Below, in pieces: positions 22,831 through 34,826 of a stretch of DNA of 64,000 nt. The DNA is from Colletes latitarsis. Its lineage: Eukaryota; Arthropoda; Insecta; Hymenoptera; Colletidae. Where the stretch lies: assembly GCF_051014445.1 (NCBI RefSeq), contig NW_027488366.1, forward strand, positions 28,228,001 to 28,292,000. Reading direction: 5' to 3'. Under the pieces are notes generated by a model. The model was not told where the DNA came from. It did not search any database and saw only the letters and a program-made list of their open reading frames with translations. The position numbers and the translations under genes are program-made. Positions within the stretch are counted from its first letter, which is position 1. Each line of letters begins with the position of its first letter.

Positions 22831-24942
22831 GTCTAGGATTTGCCCTCATCAGGCTCATACTTTCGCATATTTCTCATACATCATGGCTAGATCCTGGGTT
22901 TTTTCTGGTTTGGATCACGTAGTAGTGTGGTACCACACTGAAACAGTCCATTAAACCAGGTTTGGATCAATATTTTTGAGAATAATTCATGTTAGGTCTA
23001 GGTTAGGTCAGGGATTTGCTCTCATCAGGCTCATTCTTTCGCATATTTCTCATACTTGACGGCTAGATCCTGGGCTTTTACTGGATTGCATCACGTAGTA
23101 ATGAAGTACAGCACTGAAACAGTCAATTAAACCTGGTTTCGATCAATATTTTTGAGAATAATTCATGTTAGGTCTAGGTTAGGTCTGGGATTTGCTCTCA
23201 TCAGGCTCATTCTTTCGCATATTTCTCATACTTGATGGATAAATCCTGGGCTTTTTCTGGATTGCATCACGTAGTAATGAAGTACAACACTGAAACACTC
23301 AATTAAACCTGGTTTCCATCAATATTATTGAGGATAACGCATGTTAGGTCTAGGTTAGCCCTGGGATTTTCACTCATCAGACTCATACTTTCGCATTCTT
23401 CACATACTTGTTGAACTGATCCTGGGTTGTTTCTGGTTTGGATCACGTAGTAATGTGGTACCACGCTGAAACAGTCGATTAAACCTGGTTTCGATCAATA
23501 TTTTAGAGGATAACGCAAGTTAGGTCTGGCATAGGTCTGGGATTCGCCCTCATCAGACTCATACTTTCGCGTTTTTCACATACTTGTTGACCTGATCGAG
23601 GGTTTTTTCTGCTTTGGATCACGTAGTAAAGTGGTACCACACTGAAACAGTCCATTAAACCTGGTTTGGATCAATATTTTAGAGGATAACGCATGTTAGG
23701 TCTAGGTTAGCCCTGGGATTATCACTCATCAGACTGATACTTTCGCATTCTTCACATACTTGTTGAGCGGATCCTGGGTTTTTTCTGGTTTGGATAACGT
23801 AGTAATGTGGTACCACACTGAAGCATTCAATTAAACCTGATCTTGATAAATATTTGAGAGGATAACGCATGTTAGGTTTGGGTTAAGTCTAGGATTTGCC
23901 CTCATCAGGCTCATACTTTCGCATATTTCTCATACATCATGGCTAGATCCTGGGTTTTTTCTGGTTTGGATCACGTAGTAGTGTGGTACCACACTGAAAC
24001 AGTCCATTAAACCTGGTTTGGATCAATATTTTAGAGGATAACGCATGTTAGGTCTAGGTTAGGTCTGGGATTTTCACTCATCAGACTCATACTTTCGCAT
24101 TCTTCACATACCTGTTGAACGGATCCTGGGTTTCTTCTGGTTTGGATCACGTAGTAGTGTGGTACCACACTGAAACATTCCATTAAACCTGGTTTGAATC
24201 AATATTTTAGAGGATAACGCATGTTAGGTCTAGGTTAGGTCTGGGATTTTCACTCATCAGACTGATACTTTCGCATTCTTCACATACTTCTTGAGCAGAT
24301 CCTGGGTTTTTTCTGGTTTGGATAACGTAGTAATGTGGTACCACACTGAAACAGTCGAATAAACCTGGTTTCGATCAGTATTTTAGAGGATAACGCAAGA
24401 TATGTCTGGGATAGGTCTGGGATTTGACCTCATCAGACTCATACTTTCGCGTTTTTCACATACTTGTTGAACAGATCCTGGGTTTTTTCTGGTTTGGATC
24501 ACGTAGTAGTGTGGTACCACACTGAAACAATCCATTAAACCTGCTTGCGATCAATATTTTAGAGGATAACGCATGTTAGGTCTGGGTTAGGTCTAGGATT
24601 TGCCCTCATCAGGCTCATTCTTTCGCATATTTCTCAAACTTGAAGGCTAGATTCTGGGCTTTTTCTGGATTGCATCACGTAGTAATGTGGTACCACACTG
24701 AAACATTCAATTAAACCTGGTCTGGATAAATATTTTAGAGGATAACGCATCTTAGGTCTGGGTTAGGTCTAAGATTTGCCCTCATCAGGCTCACAGTTTC
24801 GCGTTTTTCACATACTTGTTGAACAGGTCCTGTGTTTTTTCTGGTTTGGATCACGAAGTAGTGTGGTACCACACTGAAACAGTCCATTAAACCTGGTTTC
24901 GCTCAATATTTTAGAGGATAACGCATGTTAGGTCTAGGTTAG
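22831..24942 (+). repeat. 12-unit (2,112-bp) tandem duplication, copy 2
   Basis: Near-identical partner of 20,719-22,830. It ends inside the 11-bp direct-repeat zone of the unit at 24,829-25,015, which has an extra 11-bp copy. The end of the duplicated block and the extra subrepeat therefore coincide. Confidence 0.92.
23597..23772 (+). repeat. Example unit, type D (GATCGAGGG / AAAGTGGTACC)
   Basis: The usual GATCCTGGG is replaced by TGACCTGATCGAGGG, followed by TTTTTTCTGCTTTGGATCACG and GTAGTAAAGTGGTACC. The type is frequent at 1.9-13.3 kb, where GTTTTAACATACATG or GTTCTAACATACATG often precedes it. It is rare later, appearing at about 21.5, 23.6, 34.0 and 41.4 kb inside duplicated blocks. 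It may be an older variant being lost from the expanded part of the array. Confidence 0.88.
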
Positions 24943-25015
24943 GTCTAGGTTAGGTCTGGGATTTGCTCTCATCAGGCTCATACTTTCGCATCCTTCAGAT
25001 ACTTGTTGAACGGAT
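24829..25015 (+). repeat. Long variant unit, 187 bp (11-bp subrepeat triplicated)
   Basis: The distance from CCTGTG at 24,829 to CCTGGG at 25,016 is 187, exactly 176 plus 11. The extra bases are a third GTTAGGTCTAG placed before the usual pair, giving three TTAGG cores at 11-bp spacing from about 24,927. I saw no other unit with three copies. It lies at the right boundary of the 12-unit duplication. Confidence 0.93.
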
Positions 25016-28011
25016 CCTGGGTTTTTTCTGGTTTGCATCACGTAGTAATGTGGTACCACACTGAAACGGTAAATTAAACCTGGTTTCGATCAATATTTTA
25101 GAGGATAACGCAAGTTAGGTCTGGGATAGGTCTGGGATTTGCCCTCGTCAGGCTCATACTTTCGCATTCTTCACATACTTGTTGAACTGATCCTGGGTTT
25201 TTTCTGGTTTGGATCACGTAGTAATGTGGTACCACACTGAAACAGTCGATTAAACCTGGTTTCGATCAATATTTTAGAGGATAACGCATGTTAGGTCTAG
25301 GTTAGCCCTGGGATTTTCACTCATCAGACTCATACTTTCGCATTCTTCACATACTTGTTGAACTGATCCTGGGTTGTTTCTGGTTTGGATCACGTAGTAA
25401 TGTGGTACCACACTGAAACAGTCGATTAAACCTGGTTTCGATCAATATTTTAGAGGATAACGCATGTTAGGTCTAGGTAAGGCCTGGGATTTTCATTTAT
25501 CAGACTCATACTTTCGCATTCTTCACATACTTGTTGAACGGATTCTGGGTTTTTTCTGGTTCGGGTCACGTAGTCGTGTGATACCACACTGAAACAGTCG
25601 ATTAAACCTGGTTTCCATCAATATCTTAGAGGACAACGCAAGTTAGGTCTGGGATATGTCTGGGATTTGCCCTCATCAGGCTCATACTTTCGCGTTTTTC
25701 ACATACTCGTTGAGCAGATCCTGGGTTATTTTCTGGTTTGGATCACATAGTAATGTGGTACCACACTGAAACAGACGATTAAACCAGGTTTCGATCAATA
25801 TCTTTGAGGATAACGCATGTTAGGTCTAGGTTAGGCCTGGGAATTTCACTCATCAGACTCATACTTTCGCATTCTTCACATACTTGTTGAACGGATCCTG
25901 GGTTTTTTCTGGTTTGGATCACGTAGTAATGTGGGATCACACTGAAACAGTCCATTAAACCTGGTTTCGATCAATATTTTAGAGGATAACGCATGTTAGG
26001 TCTAGGTAAGTCCTGGGATTTTCATTTATCAGACTCATACTTTCGCATTCTTCACATACTTGTTGAACGGATTCTGGGTTTTTTCTGGTTCGGGTCACGT
26101 AGTAGTGTGATACCACACTGAAACAGTCGATTAAACCTGGTTCCGATCAATATTTTAGAGGATAACGCATGTTAGGTCTAGGATAGCCCTGGGATTTTCA
26201 CTCATCAGACTCATACTTTCGCATTCTTCACATACTTGTTGAACTGATCCTGGGTTTTTTCTGGTTTGGATCACGTAGTAATGTGGTACCACACTGAAAC
26301 AGTCGATTAAAGCTGGTTTCGATCAATACTTTAGAGGATAACGCATGTTAAGTCTGGGATTGGTCTGGGATTTGACCTCATCAGACTCATACTTTCGCAC
26401 ACATCACATACTCGTTGAACAGATCCTGGGTTTTTACTGGTTTGGATCACGTAGTAATGTGGTACCACACTGAAACAGTCGATTAAACCTGGTCTCGATC
26501 AATAGTTTAGAGAATAATTCATGTTAGGTCTAGGTTAGGTCTGGGATTTGCTCCACATCAGGCTCATTCTTTCGCATATTTCTCATACTTGATGGCTAGA
26601 TCCTGGGCTTTTTCTGGATTGCATCACGTAGTAATGAAGTACAACACTGAAACAGTCAATTAAACCTGGTTTCCATCAATATCTTAGAGGACAACGCAAG
26701 TTAGGTCTGGGATATGTCTGGGATTTGCCCTCATCAGGCTCATACTTTCGCGTTTTTCACATACTCGTTGAACAGATCCTGGGTTATTTTCTGGTTTGGA
26801 TCACATAGTAATGTGGTACCACACTGAAACAGTCGATTAAACCAGGTTTCCATCAATATCTTTGAGGATAACGCATGTTAGGTCTAGGTTAGGCCTGGGA
26901 ATTTCACTCATCAGACTCATACTTTCGGATTCTTCACATACTTGTTGAACGGATCCTGGGTTTTTTCTGGTTTGGATCACGTTGTAATGTGGGATCACAC
27001 TGAAACAGTCAATTAAACCTGGTTTCGATCAATATTTTAAAGAATAATTCATGTTAGGTCTAGGTTAGGTCTGGGATTTGCTCTCATCAGGCTCATTCTT
27101 TCGCATATTTCTCATACTTGATGGCTAGATCCTGGGTTTTTTCTGGATTGCATCACGTAGTAATGAAGTGCAACACTGAAACAGTCGATTAAACCTGGTT
27201 TCCATCAATATCTTAGAGGACAACGCAAGTCAGGTCTGGGATATGTCTGGGATTAGCCCTCATCAGGCTCATACTTTCGCGTTTTTCACATACTTGTTGA
27301 ACAGATCCTGGGTTTTTTCAAGTTTGGATCACGTTGTAGTGTGGTACCACACTGAAACGGTAAATTAAACCTGGTTTCGATCAATATTTTAGAGGATAAC
27401 GCAAGTTAGGTCTGGGATAGGTCTGGGATTTGCCCTCATCAGGCTCATACTTTCGCATTCTTCACATACTTGTTGAACTGATCCTGGGTTTTTTCTGGTT
27501 TGGATCACGTAGTAATGTGGTACCACACTGAAACAGTCGATTAAACCTGGTTTCGATCAATATTTTAGAGGATAACGCATGTTAGGTCTAGGTAAGCCCT
27601 GGGATTTGCCCTCATCAGACTCATACTTTCGCATTCTTCACATACTTGTTGAACAGATCTTGGGTTTTTTCTGGTTTGGATCACGAAGTAGTGTGGTACC
27701 ACACTGAAACAGTCCATTACACCTGGTTTCGCTCAATATTTTAGAGGATAACGCATGTTAGGTCTAGGTTAGGTCTGGGATTTGCTCTCATCAGGCTCAT
27801 TCTTTCGCATATTTCTCATACTTGATGGCTAGATCCTGGGCTTTTTCTGGATTGCATCACGTAGTAATGTAGTACCACACTGAAACAGTCAATGAAACCT
27901 GGTTTCCATCAATATTTTAGAGGACAACGCAAGTTAGGTCTAGGTAAGGCCTGAGATTTTCACTGATCAGACTCATACTTTCGCATCCTTCACATACTTG
28001 TTGAACGGATT
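25016..28011 (+). repeat. About 17 units, source-like region for later blocks
   Basis: Units of types A, C, E and F (CGCACACATCACATACTCG). GGTTCGGGTCACGTAGT with TGTGATACCACAC at about 25.56 and 26.09 kb recurs at about 47.92 kb. TTTTAAAGAATAATTCATG at 27.04 kb and CGGTAAATTAAACC at 27.36 kb recur near 31.6-31.9, 39.0-39.3, 42.7-43.0 and 48.3-48.7 kb. One unit near 26.55 kb has a one-base insertion, GCTCCACATCAGG. No gene or insertion is present. Confidence 0.83.
26602..26777 (+). repeat. Example unit, type C (GGATTGCATCACG / GAAGTACAACACTG)
   Basis: This 176-bp unit has GGCTTTTTCTGGATTGCATCACG in place of GGTTTTTTCTGGTTTGGATCACG. Its dyad is destroyed: GAAGTACAACACTG replaces GTGGTACCACACTG. 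It follows a unit ending in CATACTTGATGGCTAG, and the pair GATGGCTAG plus GGATTGCATC is linked across the array. A later sub-version reads GTAGTACCACACTG. Type C is common from about 3.7 kb to the right end. Confidence 0.9.
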
Positions 28012-28539
28012 CTGGGTTTTTTCTGGTTTGGATCACGTAGTAATGTGGTACCACACTGAAACAGTCGATTAAACCTGGTTTCGATCAATATTTTAGAGGA
28101 TAACGCATGTTAGGTCTAGGTTAGCCCTGGGATTTGCCCTCATCAGACTCATACTTTCGCATTCTTCACATACTTGTTGAACAGATCCTGGGTTTTTTCT
28201 GGTTTGGATCACGAAGTAGTGTGGTACCACACTGAAACAGTCCATTACACCTGGTTTCGCTCAATATTTTAGAGGATAACGCATGTTAGGTCTAGGTTAG
28301 GTCTGGGATTTGCTCTCATCAGGCTCATTCTTTCGCATATTTCTCATACTTGATGGCTAGATCCTGGGCTTTTTCTGGATTGCATCACGTAGTAATGTAG
28401 TACCACACTGAAACAGTCAATGAAACCTGGTTTCCATCAATATTTTAGAGGACAACGCAAGTTAGGTCTAGGTAAGGCCTGAGATTTTCACTGATCAGAC
28501 TCATACTTTCGCATCCTTCACATACTTGTTGAACGGATT
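27484..28539 (+). repeat. Three-unit (528-bp) tandem duplication with CATTACACC
   Basis: 27,484-28,011 and 28,012-28,539 are near-identical. The diagnostic GTCCATTACACCTGG is at 27,712 and 28,240, exactly 528 apart. The match runs slightly past the second copy. Differences include GTAAGCCCTGGG versus GTTAGCCCTGGG and GATCTTGGG versus GATCCTGGG. Confidence 0.85.
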
Positions 28540-31380
28540 CTGGGTTTTTTCTGGTTTGGATCACGTAGTAATGTGGTACCACACTGAAACGGTCAATAAA
28601 CCTGGTTTCGATCAATATTTTAGAGGATAACGCAAGTTAGGTCTGGGATAGGTCTGGGATTTGCCCACATCAGGCTCATACTTTCGCGTTTTTCACATAC
28701 TTGTTGAACAGATGATGGGTTTTTTCTGGTTTGGGTCACGTAGTAGTGTGGTACCACACTGAAACAGTCGATTAAACCTGGCTTCGATCAATATTTTAGT
28801 GGATAACGCATGTTAGGTCTAGGTTAGGACTGGGATTTTCACTCATCAGACTCATACTTTCGCATTCTTCACATACTTGTTGAACTGATCCTGGGTTTTT
28901 TCTGGTTTGGATCACGTAGTAATGTGGTACCACACTGAAACAGTCGATTAAACCTGGTTTCGATCAATATTTTAGAGGATAACGCATGTTAGGTCTAGGT
29001 TAGCCGTGGGATTTTCACTCATCAGACTCATACTTTCGCATTCTTCACATGCTTGTTGAACGGATCCTGGGTTTTTTCTGGTTTTGATCACGTAGTAATG
29101 TGGTACCACACTGAAACAGTCAATGAAACCTGGTTTCCATCAATATTTTAGAGGACAACGCAAGTTAGGTCTGGGATAGGTCTGGGATTTGACCTCATCA
29201 GACTCATACTTTCGCACACTTCACATACTCCTTGAACAGATCCTGGGTTATTTTCTGGTTTGGATCACATAGTAATGTGGTACCACACTGAAACAGTCGA
29301 TTAAACCAGGTTTCGATCAATATTTTAGAGGATAACGCATGTTAGGTCTAGGTTAGGTCTGGGATTTTCACTCATCAGACTCATACTTTTGCATTCTTCA
29401 CATACTTGTTGAACGGATCCTGGGTTTTTTCTGGTTTGGATCACGTAGTAATGTGGTACCACACTGAAACAGTCGATTAAACCTGGTTTCGATCAATATA
29501 TTAGAGAATAATTCAAGTTAGGTCTAGGTTAGGTCTGGGATTTGCTCTCATCAGGCTCATACTTTCGCATATTTCTCATACTTGATGGCTAGATCCTGGG
29601 CTTTTTCTGGATTGCATCACGTAGTAATGTAGTACCACACTGAAACAGTCAATGAAACCTGGTTTCCATCAATATTTTAGAGGACAACGCAAGTTAGGTC
29701 TAGGTAAGGCCTGAGATTTTCACTGATCAGACTCATACTTTCGCATTCTTCACATGCTTGTTGAACGGATCCTGGGTTTTTTCTGGTTTTGATCACGTAG
29801 TAATGTGGTACCACACTGAAACAGTCAATGAAACCTGGTTTCCATCAATATTTTAGAGGACAACGCAAGTTAGGTCTGGGATAGGTCTGGGATTTGACCT
29901 CATCAGACTCATACTTTCGCACACTTCACATACTCCTTGAACAGATCCTGGGTTATTTTCTGGTTTGGATCACATAGTAATGTGGTACCACACTGAAACA
30001 GTCGATTAAACCAGGTTTCGATCAATATTTTAGAGGATAACGCATGTTAGGTCTAGGTTAGGTCTGGGATTTTCACTCATCAGACTCATACTTTTGCATT
30101 CTTCACATACTTGTTGAACGGATCCTGGGTTTTTTCTGGTTTGGATCACGTTGTAATGTGGTACCACACTGAAACAGTCGATTAAACCTGGTTTCGATCA
30201 ATATTTTTGAGGATAACGCAAGTTAGGTCTGGGATAGGTCTGGGATTTGACCTCATCAGACTCATACTTTCGCACACTTCACATACTCCTTGAACAGATC
30301 CTGGGTTTTTTCTGGTTTGGATCACGTAGTAATGTGGTACCACACTGAAACAGTCGATTAAGCCTGGTTTCGATCAATATTTTAGAGGATAACGCATGTT
30401 AGGTCTATGTTAGCCCTGGGATTCTCACTCATCAGACTCATACTTTCGCATTCTTCACATACTTGTTGAACTGATCCTGGGTTTTTTCTGGTTTGGATCA
30501 CGTAGTAATGTGGTACCGCACTGAAACAGTCGATTAAACCTGGTTTCGATCAATATTTTAGAGGATAACGCAAGTTAGGTCTGGGATAGGTCTGGGATTT
30601 GACCTCATCAGACTCATACTTTCGCACACTTCACATACTCCTTGAACAGATCCTGGGTTATTTTCTGGTTTGGATCACATGGTAATGTGGTACCACACTG
30701 AAACAGTCGATTAAACCTGGTTCGATCAATATTTTAGAGGATAACGCAAGTTAGGTCTGGGATAGGTCTGGGATTTGACCTCATCAGACTCATACTTTCG
30801 CACACTTCACATACTCCTTGAACAGATCCTGGGTTATTTTCTGGTTTGGATCACATAGTAATGTGGTACCACACTGAAACAGTCGATTAAACCAGGTTTC
30901 GATCAATATTTTAGAGGATAACGCATGTTAGGTCTAGGTTAGGTCTGGGATTTTCACTCATCAGACTCATACTTTTGCATTCTTCACATACTTGTTGAAC
31001 GGATCCTGGGTTTTTTCTGGTTTGGATCACGTAGTAATGTGGTACCACACTGAAACAGTCGATTAAACCTGGTTTCGATCAATATTTTTGAGGATAACGC
31101 AAGTTAGGTCTGGGATAGGTCTGGGATTTGACCTCATCAGACTCATACTTTCGCACACTTCACATACTCCTTGAACAGATCCTGGGTTTTTTCTGGTTTG
31201 GATCACGTAGTAATGTGGTACCGCACTGAAACAGTCGATTAAACCAGGTTTCGATCAATATTTTAGAGGATAACGCATGTTAGGTCTAGGTTAGGTCTGG
31301 GATTTGCTCTCATCAGGCTCATTCTTTCGCATATTTCTCATGCTTGATGGCTAGCTCCTGGGCTTTTTCTGGATTGCATC
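28046..31380 (+). repeat. Large block X, left version
   Basis: About 19 units that recur at 34,736-38,597. The displacement is 6,690 bp (38 units plus 2) over 28,046-29,215 and 7,216 bp (exactly 41 units) over about 29,460-31,380, so the right version has three extra units. Inside, 29,021-29,495 and 29,726-30,200 are a 4-unit duplication sharing CACATGCTTGTTGAACGG and GGTTTTGATCACG. A one-base deletion, CCTGGTTCGATC, near 30.72 kb is also present in the right version near 37.94 kb. Confidence 0.87.
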
Positions 31381-31616
31381 GCGTAGTAATGAAGTACAAC
31401 ACTGAAACAGTCAATTAAACCTGGTTTCCATCAATATCTTAGAGGACAACGCAAGTTAGGTCTGGGATATGTCTGGGATTTGCCCTCATCAGACTCATAC
31501 TTTCGCATTCTTCACATACTTGTTGAACGGATCCTGGGTTTTTTCTGGTTTGGATCACGTAGTAATGTGGGATCACACTGAAACAGTCAATTAAACCTGG
31601 TTTCGATCAATATATT

Positions 31617-34600
31617 AAAGAATAATTCATGTTAGGTCTAGGTTAGGTCTGGGATTTGCTCTCATCAGGCTCATTCTTTCGCATATTTCTCATACTTGAT
31701 GGCTAGATCCTGGGCTTTTTCTGGATTGCATCACGTAGTAATGAAGTACAACACTGAAACAGTCGATTAAACCTGGTTTCCGTCAATATCTTAGAGGACA
31801 ACGCAAGTCAGGTCTGGGATATGTCTGGGATTTGCCCTCATCAGGCTCATACTTTCGCGTTTTTCACATACTTGTTGAACAGATCCTGGGTTTTTTCAGG
31901 CTTGGATCACGTTGTAGTGTGGTACCACACTGAAACGGTAAATTAAACCTGGTTTCGATCAATATTTTAGAGGATAACGCATGTTAGGTCTAGGTCAGGT
32001 CTGGGATTTTCACTCATCAGGCTCATACTTTCGCGTTTTTCACATACTTGTTGAACAGGTCCTGGGTTTTTTCTGGTTTGGATCACGTAGTAGTGTGGTA
32101 CCACACTGAAACAGTCCATTACACCTGGTTTGGATCAATATTTTAGAGAATAACGCATGTTAGGTCTAGGTTAGGTCTGGGATTTGCCCTCATCAGACTC
32201 ATACTTTCGCATTCTTCACATACTTGTTGAACAGATCCTGGGTTTTTTCTGGTTTGGATCACGAAGTAGTGTGGTACCACACTGAAACAGTCCATTAAAC
32301 CTGGTCTCGATCAATATTTTAGAGAATAATTCATGTTATGTCTAGGTTAGGTCTGGGATTTGCTCTCATCAGGCTCATTCTTTCGCATATTTCTCATACT
32401 TGATGGCTAGATCCTGGGCTTTTTCTGGATTGCATCACGTAGTAATGTAGTACCACACTGAAACAGTCAATGAAACCTGGTTTCCATCAATATTTTAGAG
32501 GACAACGCAAGTTAGGTCTAGGTAAGGCCTGAGATTTGCCCTCATCAGGCTCATACTTTCGCGTTTTTCACATACTTGTTGAACAGATCATGGGTTTTTT
32601 CTGGTTTCGGTCACGTAGTAATGTGGTACCACACTGAAACAGTCGATCAAACCTCGTTTCGATCAATATTTTAGGGGATAACGCAAGCTAGATCTAGGTT
32701 AGGCCTGGGATTTTCACTGATCAGACTCATACTTTCGCGTTTTTCACATACTTGTTGAACAGATCATGGGTTTTTTCTGGTTTGGATCACGTAGTAATGT
32801 GGTACCACACTGAAACAGTCAATTAAACCAGGTTTCCATCAATATCTTAGAGGACAACGCAAGCTAGGTCTAGGTAAGGCCTGAGATTTTCACTGATCAG
32901 ACTCATACTTTCGCATTCTTCACATACTTGTTGAACGGATCCTGGGTTTTTTCTGGTTTGGATCACGTAGTAATGTGGTACCACACTGAAACATTCAATT
33001 AAACCTGGTCTTGATAAATATTTTAGAGGATAACGCATGTTAGGTCTGGGTTAGGTCTAGGATTTGCACTCATCAGGCTCATACTTTCGCATATTTCTCA
33101 TACTTCATGGCTGGATCCTGGGCTATTTCTGGATTGGTTCACGTAGTAATGTGGTACCACACTGAAACAGTCAATTAAACCTGGTTTTGATGAATATTTT
33201 AGAGAATAATTCATGTTAGGTCTAGGTTAGGCCTGGGATTTGCTCTCATCAGGCTCATTCTTTCGCATATTTCTCATACTAGATGGCTAGATCCTGGGCA
33301 TTTTCTGGATTGCATCACGTAGTAATGAAGTACAACACTGAGACACTCAATTAAACCTGGTTTCGATCAATATTATTGAGGATAACGCATGTTAGGTCCA
33401 GGTTAGGCCTGGGATTTTCACTTATCAGGCTCATTCTTTCGCATATTTCTCAAACTTGATGGCTAGATCCTGAGCTTTTTCTGGATTGCATCACGTAGTA
33501 ATGTGGTACAACACTGAAACACTCAATTAAACCTGGTTTCCATCAATATTATTGAGGATAACGCATGTTAGGTCTAGGTTAGGCCTGGGATTTTCACTCA
33601 TCAGACTCATACTTTCGCATTCTTCACATACTTGTTGAACGGATCTTGGGTTTTTTCTGGTGTGGATCACGTAGTAATGTGGTACCACACTGAAACAATC
33701 AATTAAACCTGATCTTGATAAATATTTTAGAGGATAACGCATGTTAGGTTTGGGTTAAGTCTAGGATTTGCCTTCATCAGGCTCATACTTTCGCATATTT
33801 CTCATACTTGATGTCTAGATCCTGGGCTGTTTCTAGACTGTATCACGTAGTAATGTGGTACCACGCTGAAACAGTCAATTAAACCTGGTTTCGATCAATA
33901 TTTTAGAGGATAACGCAAGTTAGGTCTGGCATAGGTCTGGGATTCGCCCTCATCAGACTCATACTTTCGCGTTTTTCACATACTTGTTGACCTGATCGAG
34001 GGTTTTTTCTGCTTTGGATCACGTAGTAAAGTGGTACCACACTGAAACAGTCCATTAAACCTGGTTTGGATCAATATTTTAGAGGATAACGCATGTTAGG
34101 TCTAGGTTAGCCCTGGGATTATCACTCATCAGACTCATACTTTCGCATTCTTCACATACTTGTTGAACGGATCCTGGGTTTTTTCTGGTTTGGTTCACGT
34201 AGTAATGTGGTACCACACTGAAACATTCAATTAAACCTGATCTTGATAAATATTTGAGAGGATAACGCATGTTAGGTTTGGGTTAAGTCTAGGATTTGCC
34301 CGCATCAGGCTCATACTTTCGCATATTTCTCATACATCATGGCTAGATCCTGGGTTTTTTCTGGTTTGGATCACGTAGTAGTGTGGTACCACACTGAAAC
34401 AGTCCATTAAACATGGTTTGGATCAATATTTTAGAGGATAACGCATCTTAGGTCTGGGTTAGGTCTAAGATTTGCCCTCATCAGGCTCACAGTTTCGCGT
34501 TTTTCACATACTTGTTAAACAGATCCTGTGTTTTTTCTGGTTTGGATCACGAAGTAGTGTGGGACCACACTGAAACAGTCCATTAAACCTGGTTTCGCTC

Positions 34601-34826
34601 AATATTTTAGAGGATAACGCATGTTAGGTCTAGGTTAGGTCTGGGATTTGCTCTCATCAGGCTCATTCTTTCGCATATTTCTCATACTTGATGGCTAGAT
34701 CCTGGGCTTTTTCTGGATTGCATCACGTAGTAATGTAGTACCACACTGAAACAGTCGATTAAACCTGGTTTCGATCAATATTTTAGAGGATAACGCATGT
34801 TAGGTCTAGGTTAGCCCTGGGATTTG
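31617..34826 (+). repeat. 42-unit displacement block, copy 1
   Basis: Matches 39,010-42,395 with a displacement of 7,393 bp (42 units plus 1) until about 41.9 kb, where copy 2 gains one unit. About seven single-base differences were seen: CGGTCACG versus CGCTCACG, GGTTAGGCC versus GGTAGGGCC, GCATATTTC versus GCATGTTTC, GAGACACTC versus GAAACACTC, CTCATCAGAC versus CTCACCAGAC, CCCGCATC versus CCCTCATC and GGGACC versus GGTACC. Its right part resembles 19.5-22.7 kb in patches. Confidence 0.88.

Noticed and set aside
24829..25015. Assembly or sequencing error behind the 187-bp unit
   Set aside because: The extra bases are an exact subrepeat and coincide with a block boundary, and the array is otherwise regular. 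An error remains possible but is less likely; reads would settle it.
30690..30730. Single-base deletion as an error (CCTGGTTCGATC)
   Set aside because: The same deletion occurs at about 37.94 kb in the duplicated block, so it is an inherited variant rather than a random error.
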